A DNA stretch of 64,000 bases from assembly GCF_004168365.1 (NCBI RefSeq), contig NZ_CP035704.1, positions 3,658,001 through 3,722,000 of the forward strand, given 5' to 3'. The notes beneath the pieces are model-generated. The model was not told the origin of the DNA and searched no databases. It saw only the letters and a list, made by a program, of their open reading frames with translations. Shown here one piece after another: positions 35,037 through 44,059 of this stretch. How positions within the stretch are numbered: position 1 is the stretch's first letter; the number at the start of each line of letters is the position of its first letter. A program made the translations under genes and the position numbers. Source of the DNA: Pseudolysobacter antarcticus. Lineage in GTDB: Bacteria; Pseudomonadota; Gammaproteobacteria; Xanthomonadales; Rhodanobacteraceae.

Positions 35037-36025
35037 TCTTTGTAGATCGCAATATGCGTGGTGCCGTCACGATCGACCCAGCCGCGGAACATGCCGTCGG
35101 TATTGAATGGCGTAGCGTAATTGCCTTGCGCATCGAGTGCGATGGCGCCGCCGTCGCCGCCGAGTTTCGGAATAAGGTTGAGGATCACATCATCCGCCGC
35201 CTTGCTGATCGCATCACCTCGATACGCCACACGCGCGCAGATCTCGTGCGCGGCCACGGTGCGGATATAAAACTCGCCCCAGCCGGTGCCCGACACCGCG
35301 CATTTATCATTGGCATACGTGCCCGCACCAACGATCGGTGAATCGCCGACGCGGCCCCAGCGCTTATTGGTCATGCCGCCGGTCGAGGTGCCCGCGGCGA
35401 GATGGCCGGCGTGATCCAGCGCTACCGCGCCGACTGTGCCGAAGTGCGGCGCTGCAGCCGCGGCGTGCGCTTTAGCCGCCTCGTCCTTAAGCTCCTTTTG
35501 CAATTGCTGCCAACGTTCTTCAGTGCGGAAATACGCCGGATCGACCAGCGCCATGCCGACGCTTTTGGCGAACACTTCGGCGCCGTCGCCAGTGAGCATC
35601 ACATGCACCGATTTTTCCATCACGGCGCGCGCGAGCAGAATTGGATTCTTGATGCGATGCACGCCCGCCACCGCACCAGCGCGCAAGGTGTGGCCTTCCA
35701 TCAGCGCGGCGTCCATCTCGTTTTTGCCGTCGTGGTTGAACACGGCGCCGCGACCGGCGTTGAAGTTCGGATCGTCTTCGAGAATGGTGATCGACTTGCT
35801 CACCGCATCGAGGCTCGTGCCGCCATCCTTGAGCACGGCGTAGCCGCTTTTCAGCGCGAGTTCGAGCCCCGCGCGTGCAGCCTTTTCCTTGGCCGGCGTC
35901 ATTTCGGCACGCACCACCCCGGCGCCGCCGTGGATGACCAGCACGACGGGCGAATCGGCAACAGCGGATAACGAGGTCAGGCTCATGGCGATGGCACTCA
36001 GGCAGAGCAGCAGAGGATTTTTCAT
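35033..36025 (-). CDS. iaaA: Exported isoaspartyl peptidase / L-asparaginase (Ntn-hydrolase)
   Basis: A 330-aa plant-type asparaginase family protein with a signal peptide ('LLLCLSAIAMSLTSLSAVADS'). The alpha-subunit start is 'VVLVIHGGAG', followed by 'FNAGRGAVFNHDG'. Self-cleavage is expected between Gly and Thr in 'HFGTVGAVALD', exposing the catalytic Thr; 'GTSTGGMTNKRWGRVGDSPI' builds the active site. It cleaves beta-Asp dipeptides and asparagine. Export is notable because CphB and CphA look cytoplasmic. It is the promoter-proximal gene of the iadA pair (4-bp overlap). Confidence 0.93.
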   Translation of the reverse strand: MKNPLLLCLSAIAMSLTSLSAVADSPVVLVIHGGAGVVRAEMTPAKEKAARAGLELALKSGYAVLKDGGTSLDAVSKSITILEDDPNFNAGRGAVFNHDGKNEMDAALMEGHTLRAGAVAGVHRIKNPILLARAVMEKSVHVMLTGDGAEVFAKSVGMALVDPAYFRTEERWQQLQKELKDEAAKAHAAAAAPHFGTVGAVALDHAGHLAAGTSTGGMTNKRWGRVGDSPIVGAGTYANDKCAVSGTGWGEFYIRTVAAHEICARVAYRGDAISKAADDVILNLIPKLGGDGGAIALDAQGNYATPFNTDGMFRGWVDRDGTTHIAIYKE

Positions 36026-36129
36026 GGCATCACCGAATCGATCAGGATTCCAAGTATAGCCATGCGGTCACGGCCATAACATCGGTCAAAGGTCAGGTAT
36101 TCTCATTCGCTACATGGACGATTTCCCAA

Positions 36130-37434
36130 TCACGCATCGACCGGCTGCGGGCGTGGAAACTGTACCGTGACGATGGTGCCGACGCCGAGCTGGCTCTGGA
36201 TATCGAGCTTCCAGCCGAACCGATCCGACAGGCGCTTGACGATGGTCAGGCCGACGCCGTTGCCGCCACGGCTGCTGCGCCCGGCGCGGAAATACGGCGT
36301 GAACATCTTGCCGAGTTCTTCGGCGTTCATACCCACGCCGGTGTCTTCGATACGCACGAAATCCGCACCGATGCTGACAATCACGCGACCGGCATCGGTG
36401 TAGGTACAAGCGTTGCGCAGCAGGTTGCCGAGCAATACCGACAACACCTTCGGCGAGGCGTGCAGCGCGAAAGAATGATCTTCCTGCAGGCTGAGTTCCA
36501 CCGGTGTGTTTTCCAGCAGCAACTCGGCACGTTCAACTTCATCGCGCACGACGTTGTTGACGACAAAATCTTCCTCGGGCAGGCCGGTGTCGCCTTCGCG
36601 CGCGAGGATCAGGAAAGATTCGATCAGCGCCTCCATCTCGCGTACGGACCGTTTGATGCGGATCGCGGCGCGGCGCGCAAACGGCGATTGTCCTTCTTCC
36701 TCGACCAGCACGTCGGCGGCGACTTTGAGTACGGTCAACGGACTGCGCAATTCATGGCTCGCATCGCGCGTGAAATTGCGTTCGCGCTCGACGAACGATT
36801 CGATGCGCGTGGCAAAACCGTGCAGCGCTCGCGCGAGGGTTTCGACGTCGCCGTCGAGATCGCTGCTGAGATTGTCGGGATCGAGCGCTTCGAGATCGGG
36901 TTTTTTCGGATCCCAGGTGCGCACCACATTGGCCAGCCCGATCACCGGCGACAGCGCATGCCGCGAGGCGCGATAAGTAAGCCACGTCGTGATGTAGATG
37001 ATCAGCAAGACCACGATCAACGGCACGAAGCCGAACAGAAAGGCAAGTCGTCCGACCTGCTCCTGATGGAAAATCAGGAACAGCTTGCCGACTTCGGCTT
37101 GTTCGACGTAGATCAGATCGTCGCTGTTGGAATTTTCGCGATGGTAAAAACCGACATCCATTTCGCGGATTTTCTCGGGCAAGGTTTCCTTGCCCTGCCC
37201 CGCCCGCAAAAGGTAGGCCGACATATTGTAGGTATCGGGCGGCGCGGCGTTCGGGTTGCTGTGCAGCAGTTGCCAGTAGTGCGTGGCCTCGGCTTGCAGC
37301 GCGTGTTTGATCAGCACGTTTTCGAGCACCATCGCCGCACCGTAGACACCAAGCACAGTGGCGAAACTGATCGCCGCCACCTGCAGCACAAACGCCGTGC
37401 GGATCTTGCGGCGCAGGCCGGTATTACGGGGCAT
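36130..37434 (-). CDS. Sensor histidine kinase
   Basis: A 434-aa two-helix membrane kinase. TM1 is at about 14-36, a periplasmic sensor of about 100 residues contains 'PPDTYNMSAYLLRAGQ', and TM2 is at about 133-155. A HAMP-like linker leads to H-box 'FTRDASHELRSPLTVLK' and a HATPase domain with 'LLRNACTYTD', 'IEDTGVGM' and 'GGNGVGLTIVKRL'. It follows the response-regulator gene by 20 bp, so they form one two-component operon. The stimulus cannot be predicted from the sequence. Confidence 0.9.
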   Translation of the reverse strand: MPRNTGLRRKIRTAFVLQVAAISFATVLGVYGAAMVLENVLIKHALQAEATHYWQLLHSNPNAAPPDTYNMSAYLLRAGQGKETLPEKIREMDVGFYHRENSNSDDLIYVEQAEVGKLFLIFHQEQVGRLAFLFGFVPLIVVLLIIYITTWLTYRASRHALSPVIGLANVVRTWDPKKPDLEALDPDNLSSDLDGDVETLARALHGFATRIESFVERERNFTRDASHELRSPLTVLKVAADVLVEEEGQSPFARRAAIRIKRSVREMEALIESFLILAREGDTGLPEEDFVVNNVVRDEVERAELLLENTPVELSLQEDHSFALHASPKVLSVLLGNLLRNACTYTDAGRVIVSIGADFVRIEDTGVGMNAEELGKMFTPYFRAGRSSRGGNGVGLTIVKRLSDRFGWKLDIQSQLGVGTIVTVQFPRPQPVDA

Positions 37435-37454
37435 GGCGGTAGCGTCGATCGATT

Positions 37455-38183
37455 TTATGCGCTCTCGTTTTCGATGCTTTCGGCATCGAGATCCGCCAGT
37501 CGATAACCCGCGCTGTGGATGGTATGCAGCAGGGTTTTCTGGAACGGTTTGTCGATCACCTTGCGCAGGTTGTACAGGTGGCTGCGCAAGGTATCGGAAT
37601 CGGGTAATAGATCGCCCCAGACTTCGCGCTCGATGTCGCGGCGGCTGACAACACGCGGCGATTCGCGCATCAGGATACTCAGCAATTTCAGGCCGATTGG
37701 CGAGATCACGAGATCCTGCCCGCTGCGCGTCAGGCGCAGGGTGGCGGTATCCAGCACGAGATCGCCGACCTTCAGAATTTCCGCGCTGACTTGCCGACGT
37801 TCGCGACGAATCAGTGCACGCACGCGCGCTTCGAGCTCGCGAATCTCAAACGGCTTGACCAGATAGTCATCGGCGCCCGCGTCCAGCCCGATGAGTTTGT
37901 CGTCGAGTGTGTCACGTGCCGTGAGCATCAGCACCGGAGTGGATTTTTTGCCTTCGTGGCGCAGTTTGCGACATACCTCCAAGCCATCCATGCCGGGCAG
38001 CATGAGATCGAGGATGATCACGTCGTAGCTATTGGTTATGGCCAAGTGCAAGCCGGTCACCCCATCGGCAGCATAATCCAGACTGTAACCGCGGCTTTCG
38101 AGAAACCCACCGGCCATTTCCGCGATGTCGCGGTTGTCTTCGACCAGCAGGATAAATCCGGCAAGTTCATCGCGTTGCTTCAT
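37455..38183 (-). CDS. OmpR-family response regulator
   Basis: A 242-aa regulator. The receiver (about 10-125) has 'LLVEDNRD', phosphorylated Asp in 'VIILDLMLPGMDGLEV' and Lys in 'YLVKPFE'. A winged-helix DNA-binding domain (about 140-235) has 'LLSILMRESPRVVSRRDIEREVWGD' and 'LRSHLYNLRKVID'. It is the first gene of the pair with the kinase downstream. The 258-bp gap to the divergent sigma-factor gene holds the promoters of both units. Confidence 0.93.
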   Translation of the reverse strand: MKQRDELAGFILLVEDNRDIAEMAGGFLESRGYSLDYAADGVTGLHLAITNSYDVIILDLMLPGMDGLEVCRKLRHEGKKSTPVLMLTARDTLDDKLIGLDAGADDYLVKPFEIRELEARVRALIRRERRQVSAEILKVGDLVLDTATLRLTRSGQDLVISPIGLKLLSILMRESPRVVSRRDIEREVWGDLLPDSDTLRSHLYNLRKVIDKPFQKTLLHTIHSAGYRLADLDAESIENESA

Positions 38184-38441
38184 CGATACACTCCTAGTAG
38201 CGAAGCAGCTTCCGGCGCAATACGCCGCCAGCTTCGAGCAAAATCCTACAGCAAAACCATTTTATCGCGGCAACTATTTTACCGGCTCGGCCTGAGTCGA
38301 ACATGGCGCGTTGCAATCACGCACGCGCAGCGGTGAAGTAGGTCACGATCCGCATGTATGCGCCGCAAAAGCGCGATACTCACAATCAGCCGACATCGTT
38401 GCTTGTATAAATCGCGGTTACGCCATGAAAATATCTGCTGC

Positions 38442-39056
38442 ATGATTGCTAGCCCACACAACGCATCCGGCCGGGAGGATTTTGACGAAATCCTCGCGGC
38501 GCTGATCGCCCGATTGCAGGCGCAGGATGAAACCGCGCTCGCCGAAATCTACGATTGCACCGTAGCCAAGGTGTATGGCGTGGTCGCGCGGATCATGAAT
38601 ATCGCCGCCGATGCCGAAGAAATCACGTGCGATGTGTATCGCCAGGTCTGGCAGAACGCGCAACGTTACGAGCGCGAACGCGGCGCGCCGCTGGCTTGGA
38701 TTCTCGTGATCGCGCGCAGTCGTGCGCTGGATCATCTGCGGCGCCAGCGCGCGCGCGGTGGCGATCAGTTGCATCCAGTCAGCCCTGAGCTCGCGTATAC
38801 GGAAAGTGAAGACCAACCGCTGGATGAATTCACCTCCGCATTACAGGAAAAATCCTTGATTCGTCTGGCGCTACAACAATTGCCCGCGATTCAACGCCGC
38901 CTGATTGGCCTGGCGTTTCTCGAAGATGCCTCGCATCAGGAGATCGTGCAGCGCACCGGCATGCCGCTGGGCACGGTAAAATCGCATATCCGGCGCGGCC
39001 TGATCGCGCTCAAACAACAATTGCAGAAAGTTGGCTTAGAACATGGCTCCGCGTAA
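38442..39056 (+). CDS. ECF RNA polymerase sigma factor
   Basis: A 204-aa sigma-70 family factor with region 2 ('ALAEIYDCTVAKVYGVVARIMNIAADAEEITCDVYRQVW', then 'PLAWILVIARSRALDHLRRQRAR') and region 4 ('LPAIQRRLIGLAFLEDASHQEIVQRTGMPLGTVKSHIRRGL'). Together with the downstream cupin gene it resembles ChrR-controlled, RpoE-like ECF factors that respond to singlet oxygen or organic peroxides. ATG 38442 is used. The cupin start lies 14 bp before this gene's stop, so translation is coupled. Confidence 0.92.
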   Translation: MIASPHNASGREDFDEILAALIARLQAQDETALAEIYDCTVAKVYGVVARIMNIAADAEEITCDVYRQVWQNAQRYERERGAPLAWILVIARSRALDHLRRQRARGGDQLHPVSPELAYTESEDQPLDEFTSALQEKSLIRLALQQLPAIQRRLIGLAFLEDASHQEIVQRTGMPLGTVKSHIRRGLIALKQQLQKVGLEHGSA

Positions 39057-39534
39057 ACCCATCAGCAGCGATATTCTCGATCAGGCCACGCTCAGCCTGC
39101 TCGCGACCGCGCTGAATCCGCTGCCGTTGAGTACGGAGTTGCAATCGCGCATGCGTGCGCGCGTGCTGGCTGATGCCAAAAAACCGCACACCGAAGTGGT
39201 ACTCGCGGACGAAGGCGAATGGAAACCGTTGCTGCCCGGCATCACGATCAAGACGTTGCGCCTCGACAAGGAAAAAGGCACGCAGACGTCATTGTGGAAA
39301 CTTGAACCCGGCTCGCGTGTGCCGCCGCATCCGCACAACAAGGAAGAAGAATGCATGGTCATGCAGGGTTACGTGATGCATGACGGTCGACGTTATGCGG
39401 CGGGCGATTTTTTGTTCGCACGGCCCGGCGTGGTGCATAGTGATTTTTTTGCGCCTGAGGGCGCGGTGCTGATGATACGCAGCGAGCTCGTGCCGGATGC
39501 TGAGGTGCTGGCACGGCTTGCTAGTAAGCCTTAA
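39043..39534 (+). CDS. ChrR-like cupin protein, probable anti-sigma factor lacking the zinc motif
   Basis: A 163-aa protein. The C-terminal half is a ChrR-type cupin with metal motif 'PPHPHNKEEECMVMQG' and the second-motif His in 'ARPGVVHSDF'. In Rhodobacter ChrR an N-terminal zinc-binding anti-sigma domain uses His and Cys residues (HxxxCxxC) to hold sigma-E. The first 50 residues here contain no His or Cys apart from one late His, so that zinc motif is missing and sigma binding must differ or be absent. It overlaps the sigma gene by 14 bp, supporting a partnership. Confidence 0.82.
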   Translation: MAPRKPISSDILDQATLSLLATALNPLPLSTELQSRMRARVLADAKKPHTEVVLADEGEWKPLLPGITIKTLRLDKEKGTQTSLWKLEPGSRVPPHPHNKEEECMVMQGYVMHDGRRYAAGDFLFARPGVVHSDFFAPEGAVLMIRSELVPDAEVLARLASKP

Positions 39535-39649
39535 GGATGGTCTGATCAACCCTAACTGGTCGACCAAGCGTCTGCGATAGGTCGTGATATGTTCATGCGT
39601 AGTGTGGCAGCAGCCACCCACATCAGCGTTGGACCTCAAGAGAAAACAC

Positions 39650-39943
39650 ATGTCCGAATCTACCGACCCTCACTTTTACGAACGAGCCGATGCTGTAATT
39701 TATCTCGCCAATGAGCAGAACAAGGATATCGGCAGAGGCAAGGTTAGTGCATCGCTGATGTACGCAACCGCACGGTTCAATGCCTTTGTCAGCGCGCGAA
39801 GCTTTAATACTGTGGACGAAATGAAGGGCGCCAAGGATGAAACCATCGAATATTTTATGGCGCAATATCGAGCCATGCTTATCGAGAATCTTGATGACTA
39901 CATTGAGCACTTCGACAAATACACGCTGCATACCGAATCCTGA
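39650..39943 (+). CDS. DUF3144-family protein
   Basis: A 97-aa acidic, mainly helical protein matching DUF3144: 'FYERADAVIYLANEQNKDIGRGKVSASLMYATARFNAFVSARS' is the conserved core, with a C-terminal helix 'MAQYRAMLIENLDDYIEHFDKY'. Family function is unknown. The start ATG 39650 is chosen because similarity begins there. It stands alone. A GTTGGAC heptamer 16 bp upstream resembles an attC core, but no pairing arm was found. Confidence 0.85.
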   Translation: MSESTDPHFYERADAVIYLANEQNKDIGRGKVSASLMYATARFNAFVSARSFNTVDEMKGAKDETIEYFMAQYRAMLIENLDDYIEHFDKYTLHTES

Positions 39944-40168
39944 GCCCGTGCAACAAGTAATTCCAGCGAATGCGATGCGCACGGCTATATTTGAGCATTA
40001 GAGACTGCCCATGAAGAAGTCGCTTACTGTTGCCGTTCTGACTATTTTTTCATGATCAGTGCGTCGGATAGGCGAATGAAATCTAGCAATTCAACACAGC
40101 ACAGTGTGCTGCCGCTACTCGTCACATAGCGCAGCAAGTCTGCTCAAGCGCTCAACCAATCTCACCGT

Positions 40169-40810
40169 CTACTTGCGCGACATAGCCCGCAGGGTCGGCT
40201 CAAGCACCGTCCAGACATTTTCCAGCACGCGCGGCTCGGCCACGGCACGCGGATGCAAGCCATCGTCCTGCATGAGCTCCGGATCCAGCGCGACGCCTTC
40301 GAGCAGAAACGGTAGCAGCGCCAACTTGAATTGCGCGCTCAAGTCCCGATACATGGTACGCAGGCCGTCGCGATAACGCGTGCCGTAGTTGACCGGGATC
40401 TCGATGCCAATCAGCAACACCTTGGCACCGGACGCCTGGCTCAGCTTGATGATGTTTTCGAGGTTGTCACGTGCCCCTTCCAGTGGCTGGCCGCGCAATG
40501 CGTCGTTGGCACCGAGCTCGACCAGCACGAGTGCCGGATGATGTTCGGCGAGCAAGGCCGGCAGCCGCATGCGGCCCTCGTAGGAGGTTTCACCGCTGAT
40601 GCTGGCGTTGATCACGGGCCGCGAAAGTTGGGCGTCCTGCTTGAGCCGCGTGTCGAGCAGCGCCACCCAGCCGGATTCCGGTGCGATGCGATACGCAGCA
40701 GAAAGCGAATCGCCAAGCACCAGAATCGGCGCCCGATCCAAGGCAAGTGCGTGCAATGGCAAGAGCAACGAACCCAGACTCAATAAACCAATAAAAAGTA
40801 GATAACGCAT
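40169..40810 (-). CDS. tesA: Periplasmic SGNH esterase / thioesterase I
   Basis: A 213-aa secreted lysophospholipase/arylesterase with signal peptide 'LLFIGLLSLGSLLLPLHALA'. SGNH blocks are 'VLGDSLSAAY' (Ser nucleophile), 'SISGETSYEG' (Gly), 'ELGANDALRG' (Asn) and 'DDGLHPRA' (Asp and His). It is divergent from ybbA, their start codons overlapping by 2 bp, which is the widely conserved tesA/ybbAP arrangement. It hydrolyses acyl thioesters and lysophospholipids in the periplasm. Confidence 0.94.
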   Translation of the reverse strand: MRYLLFIGLLSLGSLLLPLHALALDRAPILVLGDSLSAAYRIAPESGWVALLDTRLKQDAQLSRPVINASISGETSYEGRMRLPALLAEHHPALVLVELGANDALRGQPLEGARDNLENIIKLSQASGAKVLLIGIEIPVNYGTRYRDGLRTMYRDLSAQFKLALLPFLLEGVALDPELMQDDGLHPRAVAEPRVLENVWTVLEPTLRAMSRK

Positions 40811-41498
40811 GAATCAAGACTCCGCAGCAATGATTGTTGCCAACGATGTTAGCAAAGTGGTGTCGGGCCCCGAGGGTAGACTGGATATCCTGAACGGCAT
40901 CAGCTTCCAACTCGCGCGCGGCGCCAGCCTGGCGATTGTCGGCGCCTCGGGTTCGGGCAAGACCACGTTGCTCGGATTGCTGGCCGGACTCGATTCGCCG
41001 AGCTCCGGTGAAATCCTGCTCGGCGGCATTTCGCTCAACTCGCTCGACGAAGAACAACGCGCGGCATTGCGGCGGCGTTTGGTCGGTTTTGTGTTTCAAT
41101 CGTTCCATCTGCTGCCGGCGTTGAGCGCCGAAGAAAACGTGATGCTGCCGCTCGAACTGGACGGTCGCGCCGATGCACGCACTGAAGCGCATGCCGCACT
41201 GGCCGCGGTCGGACTGAGCGCGCGCACGCGCCATTATCCGTATCAACTTTCCGGCGGCGAACAGCAGCGCGTGGCACTCGCGCGTGCGTTCGTGCACAAG
41301 CCGCAGTTGCTGTTTGCGGACGAGCCGACCGGCAATCTCGATGCACGCACCGGCCATGCCGTCAGCGAATTGTTGTTCGATCTGAACCAGGCCAACGCGA
41401 CCACGCTGGTGTTGGTCACGCACGATCTGAAACTTGCCGCACGTTGCAGCAATCGTCTCCATCTCGAAAGCGGGCGCGCGCTGGATATCGCCGCATGA
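40809..41498 (+). CDS. ybbA: ABC transporter ATP-binding protein YbbA
   Basis: A 229-aa LolD-like ATPase with every motif intact: Walker A 'GASGSGKTT', Q-loop 'FVFQSFHLLP', signature 'LSGGEQQR', Walker B 'LLFADEPTGNLD' and H-loop 'VTHD'. It works with the YbbP permease, whose gene starts in a 4-bp overlap with this stop, as a mechanotransmission-type transporter thought to move or release lipophilic material, consistent with the tesA neighbour. It is a useful normal comparison for the degenerate ATPase at 25344-26078. Confidence 0.94.
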   Translation: MNQDSAAMIVANDVSKVVSGPEGRLDILNGISFQLARGASLAIVGASGSGKTTLLGLLAGLDSPSSGEILLGGISLNSLDEEQRAALRRRLVGFVFQSFHLLPALSAEENVMLPLELDGRADARTEAHAALAAVGLSARTRHYPYQLSGGEQQRVALARAFVHKPQLLFADEPTGNLDARTGHAVSELLFDLNQANATTLVLVTHDLKLAARCSNRLHLESGRALDIAA

Positions 41499-43966
41499 AA
41501 CCGTTTGCGTTTGCGTGGCGCGCGCTGCGCCGCGAATTTCGCCACGGCGAATTGACGATACTCGCGCTCGCGCTCGTGCTCGCCGTGGCGGCGCTCGGCG
41601 CGGTCAGCACGCTCGGTGCGCGCATTGAACAATCGATCGTCGCCAGTGCGGCGGAATTGATGGGCGGCGATCTCGGTGTGTCGGCACGCACGCCGTTGCC
41701 AAACGAGTGGCGCAACGAAGCGCAACAGCTCGGTCTGAGCAGCGCTGCGAGCGCAGAATTCCCGAGCGTATTGTTCGCCGGCGACAAGAGCCGCATGTGC
41801 AATATCGTCGCGGTCGATGCCACGTATCCGTTGCGCGGCACGCTGCGCGTGCGCGATGTCGATGGCCGCGAACACAGCGCCAACGCGCCGCCGTCCGGCA
41901 GCGTATTTGTCGAACATGAAGTATTGACCGCGCTCGGCCTGCAAGCGGGCGGCGGACTCGCGCTCGGCGATCAGACCTTGCACATCGCCGGCGAGATTCT
42001 CAGCCAACCCGATGGTGGACAAATGTTCGCGCTCGCGCCGCGCGTGCTGATCGCATTGCCGGATGCGCAGCGCAGCGGTTTGCTCGGCCCGGGCAGTCGC
42101 GTGCGGCACAAGCTCATGTTGGCTGGCGATGCCGCCGCGCTCACGCGTTTTCGCGACTGGGTCAAACCGCTGCTGCCCGCCGGCGCGGAGTTGGTCACGC
42201 TCGAACAATCGCAACAGAATCTGCGTACCGCATTTGATCGCGGCACGTCGTTCCTGCGTCTCGCAGCGTTGTTGTCGGCGCTGCTTTCGGGCATTGCCGT
42301 GGCGCTCGCGGCGCAGCGATTTGCGCGCCGCAAGACTGATGAAGTGGCGTTGCTGCGTTGCCTCGGTGCGAGTCGCCGCGAAGTGCTGCTCGCGTTGTTG
42401 CTGGAGCTGTTGCTGCTTGCGCTGCCGGCGTGCATCGTCGGCGTTTTGCTCGGGCTTGGACTGCAGGCTGGCGTACTCGCGCTCGCCAAAGATTTGTTGC
42501 CGGGCGTTTTGCCGGCGCTGCCATTGCTGCCGAGTCTCGCCGCTTTCGGTGTGGGCATCGCTGTGTTGATCGGCTTTGCGATGCCGCCGCTGTTGCGTTT
42601 GCGTGAGGTGCCACCGGTGCGCGTTTTCCAGCGCGAACTCGCGACCAAATCTCGACGCTTCGATGCGCTGTATCTGCTGCCGGTTATCGTCAGCGCGGGT
42701 CTGATTTATGCGCAGAGCGACAGCCTGAAACTCGCCACCATCCTCGCCGGCAGCCTGCTCGCGGTCGCTGCGCTGACATGGCTGCTCGGCATCGTGCTGA
42801 TCCGCGTCTGTCTGCGACTGGCGCGACATTTGCCGGGCGCATTGCGTTTCGGTCTGGCCAATCTCGCGCGTCGTCGCGGCCTGAGTTTGATCCAGAGCAC
42901 GGCGCTGAGCTTGAGCCTGACCGCGCTGTTCATCATGGCGCTGGTCGGCCCGCAATTGCTGCAAGGCTGGCGCACTGAATTGCCGGCCGATACGCCGAAT
43001 TATTTTCTGCTGAATCTGCAGGCCGAGCAGCGCGATGTGGTGGTGCAGAAACTCGAAACGGCCGGTGCGCGCGGACTCAATATCCTGCCGCTGGCGATTG
43101 GCAAACTCATCGCGATCAACGGTCGTGTACCGAAGGTCGAGGATTATCCCGACTCGCGCGCGGCGAACTGGATCAATGGCGAGACGCGCATTTCGTGGAG
43201 CACGACGTTACCGGAATCGAATGCGCTGATCAGCGGCAGTTGGTTCGATGCCAACACTACCGAGCCGCAACTTTCGGTGGATACGACCTGGGCCGAAATG
43301 TTTCATCTGCAGCTTGGCGATCGCATGAGCCTGCGTGTCGGTGAGCGCGATATCGTCGCGACGATACGCAACATCCGCAAGGTCAACTGGAATTCGTTCC
43401 GCGTGAATTTTTTCCTGCTGCTCGATCCGGCCAACGCGCAATCGCTGCCGCACGGCTATGTCGCGAGTTTTTATGAGCCGCCGCAACAGCAGGCGCAACT
43501 CGCCTCGCTCACGCACGATTATGCCAACCTGTCGTTGATCGATATCAATGCCCTGCTCGATCGCGTGCGCGATCTGATCGGTCGGGTCAGCAGCGCCGCG
43601 CAATGGGTGCTGGTGTTCAGCCTGATCGCCGGCCTGCTCGTGCTGACCGCGGCGTTGAATACCACGAGCGACGAACGGCGTTTCGAGGCGGCGTTGTTGC
43701 GCACGCTCGGGGCGCGTCGCGGCCAGCTCAACGCCGCGGTGCTTGGCGAATTCGGTTTCCTCGGCGCACTCAGCGGCGGCGTTGCTGCGCTCGGTGCGAG
43801 CGCTACCGGCATCCTGCTCGCGCGCAACGTTTTTGATATCGGATTTGTGCCACCGCTGCTCGGGCTGGGCGCCGGTATCATCGCCGCGATTGTGCTGGTC
43901 ACCTTGGCCGGCTGGCTTGGCACGCGCGCGCGCATCACGCCGATGAGCGTGTTGCAACGCGGTTAA
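41495..43966 (+). CDS. ybbP: ABC transporter permease YbbP
   Basis: An 823-aa permease with two FtsX modules. The first helix lies at about 20-45, a periplasmic domain spans about 50-235, and helix clusters lie near 245-345, 380-440, and at the C-terminus 700-815. 'RRKTDEVALLRCLGASRREVLLALLLELLLLALP' and 'DERRFEAALLRTLGARRGQLNAAVLGEF' are the two repeated coupling elements expected of this ten-helix family. The gene begins inside the ybbA stop. An inverted repeat that could act as a terminator starts 27 bp after the stop. Confidence 0.93.
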   Translation: MKPFAFAWRALRREFRHGELTILALALVLAVAALGAVSTLGARIEQSIVASAAELMGGDLGVSARTPLPNEWRNEAQQLGLSSAASAEFPSVLFAGDKSRMCNIVAVDATYPLRGTLRVRDVDGREHSANAPPSGSVFVEHEVLTALGLQAGGGLALGDQTLHIAGEILSQPDGGQMFALAPRVLIALPDAQRSGLLGPGSRVRHKLMLAGDAAALTRFRDWVKPLLPAGAELVTLEQSQQNLRTAFDRGTSFLRLAALLSALLSGIAVALAAQRFARRKTDEVALLRCLGASRREVLLALLLELLLLALPACIVGVLLGLGLQAGVLALAKDLLPGVLPALPLLPSLAAFGVGIAVLIGFAMPPLLRLREVPPVRVFQRELATKSRRFDALYLLPVIVSAGLIYAQSDSLKLATILAGSLLAVAALTWLLGIVLIRVCLRLARHLPGALRFGLANLARRRGLSLIQSTALSLSLTALFIMALVGPQLLQGWRTELPADTPNYFLLNLQAEQRDVVVQKLETAGARGLNILPLAIGKLIAINGRVPKVEDYPDSRAANWINGETRISWSTTLPESNALISGSWFDANTTEPQLSVDTTWAEMFHLQLGDRMSLRVGERDIVATIRNIRKVNWNSFRVNFFLLLDPANAQSLPHGYVASFYEPPQQQAQLASLTHDYANLSLIDINALLDRVRDLIGRVSSAAQWVLVFSLIAGLLVLTAALNTTSDERRFEAALLRTLGARRGQLNAAVLGEFGFLGALSGGVAALGASATGILLARNVFDIGFVPPLLGLGAGIIAAIVLVTLAGWLGTRARITPMSVLQRG

Positions 43967-43993
43967 ACGAGCGATTTATGGGCATCGATAAAA

Positions 43994-44029
43994 CGCCGTC
44001 CGCGTTTTGATAATTCTGCGCGTACGGCG
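43994..44029. terminator. Hairpin between convergent ybbP and yceI-like genes
   Basis: An 11-bp stem (43994-44004 with 44019-44029, one mismatch) with an AT-rich loop lies between two convergent genes. There is no long T-run on either side, so it is a possible bidirectional terminator only. Confidence 0.45.
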
Positions 44030-44059
44030 CTTTACTCCAGCCGCTGAAGCGTGCCGCGA

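Noticed and set aside
39541-39660. GTTGGAC heptamer 16 bp upstream of the DUF3144 gene, as if it were another integron cassette.
   Set aside because: I could not find a pairing R'' heptamer or inner arms in the 100 bp upstream, and nothing attC-like follows the stop.
40011-40055. A 14-codon signal-peptide-like ORF starting 'MKKSLTVAVLTIF'.
   Set aside because: It stops at once and nothing recognisable continues in any frame; at best it is the stub of a lost exported protein.
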